Shown: positions 9,345 through 20,962 of the stretch, one piece after another
Layout: each line of letters begins with the position of its first letter
Position numbering within the stretch: the first letter of the stretch is position 1
Source: Massospora cicadina
Taxonomy: Eukaryota; Entomophthoromycota; Entomophthoromycetes; Entomophthorales; Entomophthoraceae
Reading direction: 5' to 3'
Assembly (NCBI GenBank): GCA_022478985.1
Contig: JAKSZP010009579.1
Location: forward strand, 24,691-88,690
DNA length: 64,000 nucleotides
Notes under the pieces: model-generated
What the model was told of the DNA's origin: nothing
The model's database searches: none
What the model saw: only the letters and a program-made list of their open reading frames with translations
Translations under genes and position numbers: made by a program

Positions 9345-9630
9345 AAAATTAAAATTTAAAATATAAAATGATATTTAGAACCCCCTTTAGGTTGGGACCG
9401 CCTAGTGCTAAAAAAGAATTGATATAATTAGACCAGATAAAATAATACTTTAAAATATAATAGATAAGATAAGATAAGTGCAGATAAGAAAAAATGAATA
9501 AGATAAGAGTAGATAGAAAAAGAGCAAATGAAATTATTTAAGATAAAAACAGATAAAATAATAATAAAAAAAAGAACAGATAAGATAGTAACAAGGAAAA
9601 AAGAAATAATATGATAAAATATAAAGGTAA
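9345..9630 (+). repeat. GATAA satellite, block 2
   Basis: The AGATAA-rich tract resumes after the small insert. A short unrelated stretch (TTGGGACCGCCTAGTGCT near 9390-9410) interrupts it. No coding signal. Confidence 0.75.
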
Positions 9631-9768
9631 ATTAGGTGGGTTGCCCTTGGTACAAATATACACATTGAGTTTTTTTAGCCTGTGCTGGTTTCAAACCTGT
9701 TTCAATCAAAACTTGACCCAGAGTGGAGCAGGAAAAACTCGCTATGCTACCACTCCACAATAAGATAT
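9630..9768 (-). mobile_element. tRNA-derived SINE relic
   Basis: Read on the minus strand, TGGTAGCATAGCGAG (9752-9738) fits a Pol III A box and GGTTTGAAACC (9697-9687) fits a B box, about 40 bp apart, as in a tRNA gene. The acceptor halves do not pair as a functional tRNA, and the unit sits between satellite blocks, so a SINE head is the better call. Its tail merges into GATAA repeats. Confidence 0.5.
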
Positions 9769-10084
9769 GATATAATATGTAATATAAGATAAAAAAGATA
9801 ATGTAATAGACCAGATAGTATAAGAAAGATAAATTAGAAATAAATAAGATAAGAATAGAATCAATAAGGGCAGATAAGATAAGATAAAGTAAATATGATA
9901 AGGTATTAAAATAAATTAAAACAAGATAAGATAAGATAAGATAAAATAAGAATAGGTGATAAGAAAAGATAAGATAAGATAAAATAAGAAAAGATAAGAT
10001 TAGATAATATTAAAACAGAGATATATATAAACAGATATGAAAAGAACAGGTAAAATAAGATTTTATAAGATACAAACAGTTAAA
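9769..10084 (+). repeat. GATAA satellite, block 3
   Basis: Includes near-perfect GATAAGATAAGATAAGATAA runs around 9925-9990. It ends where the 5' end of the old LINE begins, and the same satellite resumes beyond the LINE's 3' end at 18170. Confidence 0.85.
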
Positions 10085-10199
10085 ATTTTTCTTCATGTTG
10101 TGACAACTTTGCAACTTATTCAATTCAAAACTATTAGTTTAGTATCTACTATATAAGATGAGTGAACACCTGAAGCATAGTAAGGCTTGAACAAGTGTG

Positions 10200-10950
10200 G
10201 TAAAAGGCACCGGATCAGTTTTTGCATAACCCAAGGTTAGAAAAACTCCAGAGAATCTGGCAGACAAGCAAAAATAACAAACTTGTGGTAAATTACCCAC
10301 CAGAAATTTTAGATGGTAGACCAAGTGTAACAAATATACAAATATGCCCTTTCTCAACTGTTATCTTTGGTGTACTATGGGCTTATACTTTCCTGGGGAT
10401 TGAGTCAATGGCCCTCTTAGAAAAGATTTGTGGAGATAAGCACCAGTATTTCTGGCATTCTATTTTTGTGGCACATCACACTATATCCCATAGTTGGTAG
10501 ACCTTGGTGGTTGGAATGGTGGAAGAGGCAAATGATGATGCAAAGGTGCACATGATGGTTGACATACCAGATGAACAATGAGCGGTAAAATAAAGAGCAT
10601 GTTTTGTACACAATCAAAACATTTTTTTGATTCCCTCCCTACAAATATGGCTAGCAAAGTCATCAAGCAACACCTCTGTAATAAGCTTGCTAGCTACGGA
10701 AAAAAAAATCTTTTGAAATGCAATATTTTTCACTTATGTCTAACCTTAGTATGGGTAAGGCTATTGTAATTATTACACTACATGCCCAAATTGCAGAAGA
10801 TCTCCCTAGATTCTCCCATTTTGATACCCTCAGAGTTGATGGGAAGCTAACTTGTGCTTTACAGGCAAAGGTGGACAGTGTACCACCCAATTGCACCTTC
10901 TGCTATGCTTTTGGTCTTAAAATAGACACTTTACCTGTCAATTAGGGTGT
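10200..10950 (+). pseudogene. ORF1 relic of LINE-2
   Basis: CCAGAGAATCTGGCAGA at 10248 matches 55703 in LINE-1. The zinc knuckle can be aligned at about 10885-10945: VDSVPPNCTFCYAFGLK versus MDSAPPICTHCDVFSHK in LINE-1. In the relic the first two Cys remain but His and the last Cys are lost. It is non-functional. Confidence 0.65.
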
Positions 10951-11407
10951 AAAAACATACAAGTGTGCTTTGAGGCAATGTACAAATATGCAACCAATAA
11001 CAAGTATTTAACTGAAACATTTCACACCTTTGGTTGAAGAAAAGATGGTATATATATATAAAAGTTGAATCTGTGTCCCCAAAGGAACATATGAAGACCA
11101 AAAAGGACTACAGGGCATCCACCAAGGCCACCGCCTTGGTGGTGACCACCATCTCACCAGAACAGATCTAGGCTGACAAACTGGATTTTTCCACCTTGGT
11201 GCAATATCAATCTTCTAGCCAATCAGATTGTTACAATTATCCCTCAATCCAACCCTCAGTGCTTTGCACACCCACATATGCATCCTGTTCAATGACCAGA
11301 ACCAAGTTTCCCCAACCAATCTTAACTGATTTTAGTGAGCCCGCTGCTGGTGCACCACAAGTGCACCATAATAAAAAACTTTTGCAACTAAAAATAACAA
11401 AAAACCA

Positions 11408-11427
11408 AACCTGCATTCTTGCAGGTT
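11408..11427. repeat. Perfect 8-bp inverted repeat with 4-nt loop
   Basis: AACCTGCA-TTCT-TGCAGGTT can fold into a hairpin. It lies in the decayed ORF1-ORF2 junction of LINE-2. No run of T follows it, and I assign no function. Confidence 0.5.
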
Positions 11428-11539
11428 GCTGAATACACTCATGTACCTGTGTACCAGTATATTAATTGAAATAAAAACTCATTATTGCCCAAGGAAAGTG
11501 AAGAGAAAGGCCATTGAGCCCTTCCCTTTGATCCTAAGG

Positions 11540-13653
11540 TGTCAGGAGAGTGTCTGTAACTCTCTCATTTCCTGGGAGGTGGTAGTGAATGCACAGTCAC
11601 ACTACTAGGGAACTAGACAATAGATTTAAAGGGAATAGGGCACCTCAAAGGTGCCAGTGCACAGGGGATTTATGGATAAAATATATAAGATTGTATAAAC
11701 AACTAAAAATCCTAAAAATTCTATAGCTTGGTTGGACCCAGGGAAAAGTCCATAATCAAGTGCAAGTTACTGTCAGGGTGCTTGGGTGCTTAATTTGGAG
11801 GGGACCAGACTTTCCTAGGTGTGCACCAGAGTTAATAATTATCTTAGGAAAAATATATTGAATTATATTATTAAAACCTCCTTGAGGAGGTCTTCAAAGA
11901 GGTCAGTCCAAGGGACCATCTGAAAAGTAAAATGAATGTAGTATTTTATTAAAACCAGTTGACCAACAAATAAGGTTGGTTGCAAAACATTTAATATAAA
12001 GAATTGAGAGATTACTTTCCATCAGGTGATGCACTGCACCAAATACAATCAATAATCATAGACCACAATCCTTTGTAGTAATATAGATTAAGTGTTCTTA
12101 CACTTGGGTTATTTAATGCAATTAGATTTTGCCATATTTGAAAATATGTTAAACCAAATGGGTTTCAAAGCCCCATACTCCTAACAAATGTAATTTACCA
12201 TCTTCATTTAAAAAAAAGGTGCACCACAATGCTAATGCTATAAACTGTAAGTCTATGGGAGCCTCCCTTGAGCCTAAATCATATGGAGTTACTGTTCCAC
12301 ACCAAAAAGTGGGCCTAGAAGGCGGACATTCCCCTTCTAACCCAAGGCGATTAAGCCCATGTGGTAGATTAGAGGTGGGTGATGGTGTACTTCCTCAAGG
12401 TTACCCCTTCCCCTATTTAAACATGAAAGAACTGCTCCAGCGGATTAGGGGGTGTGCATGGAGATATCAGCAGTGAGAGGACACAATCATAAGGGAAGTG
12501 GCGAGCATATACCCCCAGTGGCAATTTTGGGCTCCTCCAAAGAGGCATAAAATCTAAATACATTAAGGGGTCCAACTCCAGTGGAGTTGAGGATGACAAA
12601 TTTTTTCAATACCCAATGGGATTGTGCCTACACAGCCTGGCCATGGGCACAACCAGTCAACTGCTGAATGAAGCCTTTAATCTGTCAAGCGGAATCATGG
12701 TGGGAGGAAAAATTTAGTGGTGAAATTTGAGCAAGAGTTGGCTGGCCAGTAGAAGGTTGAATCGACATCAAGTTAGTTGCAAAATCTCGTTCCACTGAAA
12801 TCAGTTGGGATCATTATATCTTCATTCATGCATTCCCATTTATTCTCTAAGCCTCTAGTACTTGAGATAACTATCCCTCACTGGTACAGTTGTCAGTCAA
12901 TTAATAGAACATTTGTTTTACAACAAACAAATTCCCTTTCCACCCAATTTCACAGTTAAAAATTCTTCCCTTTTTTGTTGCTGCCACTACCCAGAACCAT
13001 GTTACCAGGGTTGCGCAATGACTGGGCTTTAGTGACCATTGTTATGACGCTGCTGCCTACCATAATTAAATAAGGTTACAGAGTGAGTGGCCTTGTGGGG
13101 ATGTTTCTTTTGGTGAATGCACTCTGGCATCAAGATGTCCAATATTATTGAAGATTATTTCTTCCCTCTTGGTGAGATTTCATAACCTTGTCACATTTTC
13201 CACATCCAGTGGCACCTCAGCACACACTGGGCCCTCCATGGGTCCCTAAGAGTTAACTGAGGCAGAATCTACTGCCACATGATGGACACAGTTTGGTTAC
13301 TATTGAGAATGGTGGTGAAGTGGTTGCCAGGCACTGATCCCTAATCACTTCTCTCAACGCCTTATATAAGATCATTCAGATGGCAATGCCCCTCAGCATT
13401 CTGGATTGCTTACTTGGCACTCATACACCTTGGCTAACAGGCTAGTCTTAATTTAATTTGCAACTTCTTCGAAGTAATGCCCCATGTCCATCACGTGCAC
13501 CCCCAGAACCAAATATTCATTTTTTGTCCTTACCCAGCGTTGGTCCTGGGTATATTTCAGGTCAGGCAGATTCATCACTTGTTCCTCTTGGCCTCTTCAT
13601 GCTCTTTTTGTTTTTACAATCTTTACCAACTATCATGTAATTTAATCATGACA
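11540..13653 (-). mobile_element. Antisense solo LTR related to chromovirus 2, itself expanded
   Basis: The reverse complement of the chromovirus 2 LTR matches at both ends. The left end, TGTCAGGAGAGTGTCTGTAA, corresponds to the LTR 3' end. The right end, up to TCATGACA at 13653, corresponds to the LTR 5' start; ACCCAGCGTTGGTC at 13532 is a conserved anchor. Matches run 11540 to about 12210 and about 13458-13653. The flanking TAAGG (11535-11539) and TGAGG (13654-13658) fit a 5-bp duplication with one change, and the LINE reads through across them. It is a solo LTR left by recombination or a much-deleted element. Confidence 0.7.
12211..13450. other. Unassigned 1.2-kb block inside the antisense LTR
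   Basis: The block has no counterpart in the 843-bp LTRs of chromovirus 2 and separates two matching halves of the old LTR. The longest reading (12219-12476, plus) is 85 codons without a recognisable domain. It is either an insertion or internal sequence of the original element. Confidence 0.4.
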
Positions 13654-13658
13654 TGAGG

Positions 13659-15000
13659 TGTAATAAAATTATAACAGCTTGGAGTGTTTACCATTGTGGG
13701 ACTCAAGGGCACTCTGTACTGTGCCAAGAAAAAGATTTTTCTAAAAAACCTACATGTGGACATCCTGGAATTATAAGAAACTCATTGTTCATAAGGTGAT
13801 GATGAAGCATGGGAACGAACGCTCCTCCCTACTTGTCAATTTGGTTGCTGCAATGTGGGATTTCAGTATGGGTATAGAGTAAATTTAAATTTAACTCATA
13901 AAAACTCCTTTTTGAATGGCTTCATACTGGCCATTACATTCTTGTGCATGACAAAGTACACACTATTATTAGAATTTATACCTTAACCTGTGCACAGGTT
14001 TGTCAGAAATTTTTTCAAATGTTGTAATTCTTTCCATATCACCTAATACCATCATGGTTGGTGATATTTATTGTTTGAAAAATTTAGCCACAGACTGGTG
14101 ACCTTCCATGGTTGATCCTCACATAGGCATTTTGAGCTTTGCATCCTTAAGGTGACCCTAAGTCTCTATGACACCATTCCCAAACACTCTCCTCTTCTTC
14201 CTAACATGTCTCACCCTCATGTGCATAATGGGAAGTTGCTCTCTATGTTATGCATAGACCTCATATTTGCACTGTTGAGTTTTTTGCCCCCAGATTTTGA
14301 ACTTCATCGCCACAAAAATTAATTTCTCTGACCATATAATGATTTTGGTGTCTTTTACTCCATCAAACCCAGTGGCACAGGCGCTTAGATGGAGTAAGAT
14401 TCACCCATCTAATCTTGCTTTGCCTGTGTTCTCACATTGGGTTAAAGCCATGACTTCATCACAGTAGTATGTGACTTTCTGTGCCAATCCTCTTGCCACA
14501 TGATCAGCTTTTAAATCACACACAGCTTCCCAGTCGCACCACATGTCGTCGCAGTGCTCCCATGCTGCCCTGACATTTATTAGGAGTACTCTAGAAGAGG
14601 TGGATTACTTAAAGAGCTCGTCCCTGCTACAGGTTAATTCCCTGCTTGGGAATACATATGGGCGAAGTTTCCATCCACTTTAACACTTATAAGAGAATAT
14701 CAACGCCACGTTAGTGTTTAAAACAAAGCTAAAAATATTATAATGAGTAAAACATGATCCACCTTTTTTTCCGCCAATTTTTCTTTACTAAACAGAAAAT
14801 GGCCTATACTCAGGTAAGGCAGCTGTAAAATCCATCACAGATATAACAGGGGATGCGTTTGCCAAAAACTCATAAGTTTTACTATGAATTGTATAAGTCC
14901 AACCCTGTTATGCTTTCCATAGTTGACTCTTTCCTCAAATATGCACATATTTGCATCATCACCTAATACCCAAACTTATTAGAAATTATTGTGAAAGAAC
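13659..15000 (+). pseudogene. AP-endonuclease relic of LINE-2
   Basis: CCTACATGTGGACATCCTGGAATTA near 13750 aligns with 57140 in LINE-1 (VDILAIQES region). At 13950-14080 the translation HTIIRIYTLTCAQ...LVIFIV aligns with HTIVNIYAPNSAHE...LIGDMN of LINE-1. The Asp and Asn of the GDMN motif are lost. No frame is open for more than about 60 codons. Confidence 0.6.
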
Positions 15001-15039
15001 TCTGGTTTGCTGTTTGTTGTGCACCACATAAAAATGCAC

Positions 15040-17960
15040 AGGCCCTGATGGGATTCCTTATGGTTTCTATAAGAAATATTTTAACACTATATCCAACCTA
15101 TTGTTAGCCTGAATAAATAAATGTCTTTTAAAGACTTGACTCCTTCCTGGCGGCCAAAAAGCATATATGGTAACCTTGTCTAAATGGGGATAATCAAAAT
15201 TTAGCAAACTGGCTCCATATCTCTCTTACTAACACTGATAACAATATCATTACCTAAATTATGACTAAACGCCTTAGAATGATTGCATCTAAAATAATAT
15301 CCCCTAAAACAATTTGGCTTCATACCCATAAGATTAGCATGGTAAAACTTCCATAAAATAGCCATCATCTGTCAATCTCCCGCTACTAGTGCTCTGGTTT
15401 TCTTAGATTATCTAAAGGCCTATGATTTTGTCAACCGGACATACCTTAGGGCTTGCCTCCATAAGTTTTAGCTTCCAATTCAATTTATCAATTTAGTAAC
15501 GTTACATTCTGAATCAGCTACAATGGCAGTACGTGGCTCAGGTTTACTGACTGATTTGGTTTTCCCCAAAGGGATCTCCATCAGGGTGCCCCTTTGGGAC
15601 CTCTTCAGTACATCTTCAGCCTTGATCCACTTCTCTGCAATGCTAATGCCCGTCTTGCTGGTGTTTATGCGCAAGGCCAGGCACCAGTTGATGTGCTAGC
15701 ATTTTCTGATAGTTGTGTTGTCAGGGTCTCAGATAACCATGATTGTCAGACATTTGCCCTCTCAGCTGCAGAAGAAGAATATCTTGGGTCGAAATCAGCC
15801 AAACCAAGGAAGTGTCAGCCATTTAAAAGTTGGCGATGAACCTATATGCTTTTTAAATAAGGATAACGATGATTTCAAGGATGTCATATGACAAAACCCT
15901 GGCTGATTCTCAGTGGAACCCTGTTAATCTGGGTAACACCATTATGAAACCTGCACAGGCAATAAATGTAAAATCAAATGGTCAGATTATTCTGACCACA
16001 TGATGGACCTTGGGGTGACCATTAGAAGGTACTCACCCAACCACAACAAGGTCCTTTCAAGCACCTACGCGGGGGCCACCCCCTTTTATAGGCGTGGAAG
16101 AGGTCTCCCAAGGTGAAAGTATTTTATCTAGAGGTCATTGGTTAAAGTAAATCAAAACATTACCACATGGGTACATTCTTCCCCAAAACCCCATCCTGAC
16201 TATCATTTCGCCAAAGAGTAACTCAAATTTCCCACAATCTGCTAGGAGAGTATACCATATTTCCTTATTTGAAATGCATCAAAACTATTCTGAAACTATC
16301 CTCAAATTCCCCCTGACCCTCAAAACAATTTAAATACTAATTGTTCAGATATTGAGAGGGATCACTTTTCCTTTTACCCCCGCGCTTCTAATAAAATATC
16401 AAAAAACCCAAATTTTATAGTAGTGCTATTTTTTGTTTATTAAAAACCTTTGTGGGATCCCGTGACGTAAGCACCATCTAGCACAAGTAAGCTGGTTACA
16501 TACAATGATATATGTGTCCTGGAAAGCTACCATTCAGGGCTATTCCAGGGTTAGTAATGCAACCCTCAATGCTAACAAGTCTAATATCATCCTTCTTGGT
16601 AAGAACCAGGCTTGATGGTTTCCTACAACCACTGATTAGCAGCTTAAGCCTGCTTTACAGTCCCTTGCTTGCTTACCAATGCAGTCATTTTGTATCACAC
16701 CTCTTGTGCTCCCATTTGTTTCCAGGCTCACTATGGGTCCATTACACCACCTGGGAGTATTTCTGGAAGTAGAAGAATAAACCGCCTCTGTAATGTAAAC
16801 CACATTTTAGACAAAGTAACTAAATCTATCGCCTCCCTCAGAGGTCAGCAAACTATCCTGGCTGTCCATGTAATGGTTGCCAACTTACTACGCCTGTCCA
16901 TCATTTGGTTTGCTGTTCACATTGTTTCTTTTTCATCCACCTTCTTTGCAGCACTCTATGGCCCTCAAACAATGGTGGCTATGCTAGGCTGCCCTCCCTT
17001 TTGCGTCTGGACATCCTTTCTGGACCACGCCATAATGGAGGTATAAGACTGATCACCTATGTGGACCATGCCTCCAGGATACTTGGCTCTTGGATTGCTC
17101 AGGTAACTAACCCCTCACCCCCTATCCAACACTGGTCTCGCACGGCATGGTCCAACTTTACCCATGCTCTTTGCCTTCACATCCAGACCACGTTAATTCA
17201 CTACTCACTACCTGACTTCACACTCTTCTTCTGCATGCCCTTACGGGCCCCCTGCCCACTTCAAGTTAATTCTCCTGACCATGTGGAGCACATAATGAAG
17301 GATCAGCATCAGTGGTAACACCTCCCAGAGGGGCCACCCTACCCGCCTTTATACCCAAGCAGTTTGTGGGCAAGCTGTTGTGCACAACATGGTACCTCTC
17401 CATCCTCATATCATAGCACATGTTGAATATTTCAACATTCTAGACATCTCTTACTCTTTAGCCACCCAGAAGGCCATTTGGAGGTATGCCCACCATCTTT
17501 TATTGCAGCCCAGGATTTGCGGCCATTTATAGAGATCCTAAAGAGGGTGTACCAAACTTCTGAGAGGTCCAGCGCCTTTCAATTTTCATGTATAGTATGT
17601 GGCCAGTATAGATCTTTTGTCCACCATCTGGAAGATTTCCCGCCATAAAAATGTCTAGCGTAATGTTATGCATCTCTCCACCAGGATACAACACAGGCTT
17701 TCGGTCTGTCTAAAAATATTTTTGCTTTTACCCTGAATTAGCACATCAGTTTTCTCTTTATGCCTTAGTTGTAGCAATTGCTTTATAAATGTACATACTA
17801 AAGTCCTTGATGCTCTTTCTGAAACAGCTCATACCCTTTTTAGCCGTTTTTCACTTCCATTCCCACCTTACAGACCACTTTCAAGCCTGGTTGTTTGGCC
17901 CTTTGCCAACATGCCAACGCCAGTTAATTCCTCCATGTTTCCTATAGTTAATTACTAGTT
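15040..17960 (+). pseudogene. Reverse transcriptase and C-terminal zinc-finger relic of LINE-2
   Basis: GPDGIPYGFYKKYF starts at about 15046, matching LINE-1 at 58480. FSLDPLLCNANARLAGVYA is at about 15615-15670, followed by FSDS where LINE-1 has the catalytic FADD. The short element 15766-16532 interrupts just after this. The thumb and C-terminal region resume at 16538 (VSNATLNANKSNIILLG). The CIVCGQYRSFVHHLEDF finger relic lies near 17590. Stops occur throughout. Confidence 0.7.
15766..16532 (+). mobile_element. Short dispersed element, copy 2
   Basis: 767 bp inserted in the RT part of LINE-2. CTCAG (15761-15765) and TTCAG (16533-16537) may be a 5-bp duplication; the LINE-1 counterpart (TCCAG) is single. 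It is homologous to 4988-5870: the coding relic with KTLADSQWNP, TTTTATCT..CATTGGTTAA, AATAAAATATC, GTGCTATTTTTTG, GGATCCC. It lacks most of the tandem units of copy 1. Confidence 0.6.
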
Positions 17961-18169
17961 TTAAACCCTTTTGATCATTCATGTTATGTATTGGCACAAT
18001 CCATACCTAAAACCTTCCCTCTTCCTACCACAGGCGGTCCCACTGGCAACAGGAGGGAACTATGGCTTCTCTGAGGCGCCTTTTAATGTGCTTTTGTGTT
18101 TTTTATTGTTTTACCAGAGGTGCCCATCACATGTTCATCCTTCTCAAAATATAATTAAACCTAATATAG

Positions 18170-18495
18170 AAACAGATCAGATAAGATAAGATAATATGAG
18201 ATAAAAACAGATAAGATAAGTTAAGATAAGATGAGATAAGATGAGATAAGATAAGAAAATTTAAGATAAGACAGATAAAGTAAGAACAGACAAGATAAGA
18301 ACTGATAAGATAAGATATGGAAAGAAAAATAAGATAGATTAAGATAAGATAAGAACAGATAATATAAGAACAGATAAGATAAGATAAGACAAGAACAAAT
18401 AAAAAAATAAAATAAGATAATAAAATTTAAGTCGGATAAGATAATATAAGATAAGAACAGATGTGATAAGTTAAGATAAGATATTTTATTGGTTG
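18170..18495 (+). repeat. GATAA satellite, block 4 (beyond LINE-2)
   Basis: GATAAGATAAGATAA runs with AGAACAGATAA variants, the same composition as 8275-10084. An apparent 108-codon minus-strand ORF here is only the repeat read backwards (Leu/Ser/Tyr-rich). Confidence 0.85.
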
Positions 18496-18944
18496 GACAG
18501 TGGCAGTATTTTACACAACTAGGGCATCTCCAGGCAATATCTGACATATTTGAGCTTTTTAATACTATGCCAATCCTATGATAGTCATGGAATCAGCTAT
18601 GAAATCTTCCCCAGGCCAATTAAGCTTTTAATGGTTTGATAATAATAACAATTGTCTCACCCAATTACAGGTAAAAATGCCCTATAATTGGGAGGATTGG
18701 GCCTAATATTAGCACTAAGAAGGTGCTTATCTGCCTCAATATTGGCTTAATTAGAGCTAAGGCATACTTTTGACAAACACAATAACTGTGAAAAAAATGA
18801 TAGAGTGAATACAATAATTGACATACACCGTTTGGAAAATTAGAATGCTCTCAATAGCACTAGGTACTCTCTATTTGTGATGCCTATGTTTCAGTGCATA
18901 TTGTGCTGATTTCAACAATTAGCATTTGATTTCAACTAAATGAA
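18496..18944. other. Unassigned AT-rich sequence
   Basis: I see no ORF, RNA gene or repeat match in this stretch. It is the target sequence of half-LINE copy B. Confidence 0.4.
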
Positions 18945-18958
18945 TATTTAGTTAGCAA
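18945..18958. repeat. Target duplication of half-LINE copy B, left
   Basis: TATTTAGTTAGCAA, identical to 20963-20976. Length of 14 bp is typical for target-primed LINE-type insertion rather than LTR integration. Confidence 0.85.
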
Positions 18959-20962
18959 CTCTCTTTTATCCCTGTGGCGCTTAGTAAAGCCTTAAAAAAC
19001 CCTAATTTTATAAGTTTTTATAAGTTTATTATTTCCATTATAACCTCTCTCCACTCAGCGTAACTTTTCGAGCAATTTACTTGGTTAATTAAAACAAACA
19101 CTATATCATACACTGAAGTCTTGCTCCAATGTCATCAGATCCACTGCTGATTGTCCCAGCGTGGGGCAGAGGCAAAACTCCCCCTCCATTTTCCATCCAA
19201 CAGGAAAACGCGCTCAGACTGGCTCGCCCAACCATTCCAAACCCCTGGTATGATTCATTCCTCCCAAGGATCTCGATGCTCATCTCACACAAACCCAAGC
19301 AGTGCCCCGCTGCCCCCTGGTGCTCCCCCGGAGCAACATGCATTTTGGCCTTAGGGTCAAATATGGGAAATTCTTCCCCTATGACGACCAAGCCATTATC
19401 AAAATGGCTCAGGTGGTGATGACACCAGCCTGTTTTATTGACTTCCGCCCCTTATAAGGGATACTTTGATCTTGGCTTCCCCTGTGAAGCTGATGCAGCC
19501 ACTGTGACAACAGTGCCATTAGTATTTAATAATATTCCCCTTCCCACAACTTGGACCTGGCTCCCAATGGACACCACCTTGGTGGTCCAGTTCGCTGGTT
19601 TGCTCACCCACCTCCCCCTGAAGTGCTCCATCAGGAGCTGATGGAAGGATTGGCAGCCTATGGCGCCAACCCCATCTTACAATTTGTGGTCCCAAATGGG
19701 GCCACACGCCTCGCTGGACTTGGGCATATGCCATGATCAGCCCTGAATTTACAAAAATTTCTTTAGCAATTCCCCCTCATGCCACCATCCCATCTGCCCC
19801 TGACCATCTGTTCTGGGCCCGCGTTGAGGGCGGACGGACGATTTGTCCATCCTGTTTTGAGTTAGACCACTCTAAATGCAAATGCCCATACTCAGAAACT
19901 TCCACTGACGCCAAAAGTTTGCATGTCGCCCACCAATCTGCTGCCAACCCCGCGCCAACTCTGGCATGGGGTCCAATCCTACCTTCCCCTCCTCCAATGC
20001 CTGATGCTGAAGCTGCACCTATAGCCACCAATAAGCACCCACCTTGCCCCAATGCCATAAATAATTCATCCAACCAAACATCAGATTGGATCCCAGTTTG
20101 ATCCCATGCGTCCACAAATGAATTGAATAAACCTCAACTGTACGCTGATTCCCCAATTCAATTCAACCAAAATCCATGGGAATTATTGGATGAAATTGAC
20201 AAATCAGGTAACGTCATTGAAGAACCAATGCTGCAACTCAAGCGGCTCTGTAACGCAGAAATGGAATGCAAAATTCCTGCCTCAGAAATATGTCCCACAA
20301 CCTAACGCTAAACCGTTTTTCAGTGACCACAAGCTTGAAGTAGAAGCAGTCACCACACCAGATTGCAGTCTGCTTCACAAAGCTGCTGCCAAATCTGTGG
20401 CTGCACTCTCAGGAGGAATTCCACCTCCCATCATCCCCAAAAATATTACTGCACAAAGTAAGATCAACATTAAAACTTTACACAAAAACGTCACTGAAGC
20501 CATCCAGAATGTGGTAACAGTAGCACGGAATCCAAAATCAAAAATAACCTGAACCAACATTGCCACGTTCATTAAATTACCATACACCCACCTCAAAGCT
20601 GAAGACGTTTTGGGCAAATACATCTTTGGTATAATGATGGCTGGCAACTATTCTGAAGTTCCAGTTATTAAGGGTATTGAACCCCATGCTGATGCCCCCA
20701 CACCCTTACTATCTGCCTTAACACGCACCCTACTCTGGGATGAGATGGATGTGGCTGAAGATGAGCCCCCCGATCCCCCTCCCCATCCACCATGGAGGGA
20801 TAGCAGTATTTGCTGCCCACCTGGTTGGATATTTTGTTAGGTATGATTCAATCAATCCGTTCATTTTGGGCGTTTCATTTGAATCGTTATTTTTTATAAT
20901 TATTTTTAGTTTTAGTTTGGTTATGTCCATCCCCTGGTAAGCTTACCTCAGTTAAATAAAAG
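18959..20962 (+). mobile_element. Half-LINE (ORF1-only) element copy B, complete
   Basis: 2004 bp between perfect 14-bp direct repeats. Layout: about 170 bp leader, an ORF1-like protein with CCHC zinc knuckle, a family-specific C-terminal extension, and a 3' end (GTCCATCCCCTGGTAAGCTT..) resembling the LINE-1 3' end (GTCCGTCCCATGGTTGGCCT..). There is no endonuclease or RT. It is therefore a non-autonomous derivative that plausibly uses the LINE machinery in trans, like mammalian HAL1 elements. Four copies occur in the window (A-D). Confidence 0.8.
19130..20840 (+). pseudogene. ORF1-like zinc-knuckle protein of half-LINE copy B
   Basis: It is readable in order but split over three frames. The N-terminal block contains KGYFDLGFPCEADAA (19455-19500), the counterpart of HGWLDLGFESKIAADEAA in LINE-1 ORF1. 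The middle part is 19733-20101, with zinc knuckle CPSCFELDHSKCKC at 19844-19885 (CX2CX4HX4C complete). The extension is 20190-20552, then an acidic/Pro-rich end near 20790 (AEDEPPDPPPHPPW). The protein would be an RNA-binding partner of element RNA. Frameshifts at about 19640, 20110 and 20550 make this copy non-coding today. I do not recognise the extension. Confidence 0.65.

Larger units (their letters stand above)
10085..18165 (+). mobile_element. Old LINE copy (LINE-2), same family as 55531-60836, interrupted twice
   Basis: Collinear with the well-preserved LINE-1 at 55.5-60.8 kb: leader (TTTGCAAC..ATTCAATTCAA), ORF1, endonuclease, reverse transcriptase and C-terminal zinc-finger regions follow in order. 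Removing the antisense LTR (11540-13653) and the short element (15766-16532) leaves about 5.2 kb, equal to LINE-1. Every ORF is broken by many stops, so it is ancient. Both outer flanks are GATAA satellite, so it landed inside the array; a clean target duplication is not visible. Confidence 0.8.

Noticed and set aside
9630..9768. Functional tRNA gene
   Set aside because: A and B boxes are present, but the acceptor stem and anticodon arm do not pair; a SINE relic fits better.
12220..12320. Apparent resumption of LINE-2 coding here
   Set aside because: The LINE-1 alignment is continuous between 11539 and 13659 instead, with a target duplication at the junction, so the weak match at 12220 is chance.
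12219..12476. 85-codon ORF sharing PQGYPFP with the element 4 linker (about 42.6 kb)
   Set aside because: The nucleotide similarity is confined to a short stretch; common origin is not supported.
18221..18547. 108-codon minus-strand ORF rich in Leu, Ser and Tyr
   Set aside because: It is the GATAA satellite read in reverse; the peptide repeats with the DNA unit.
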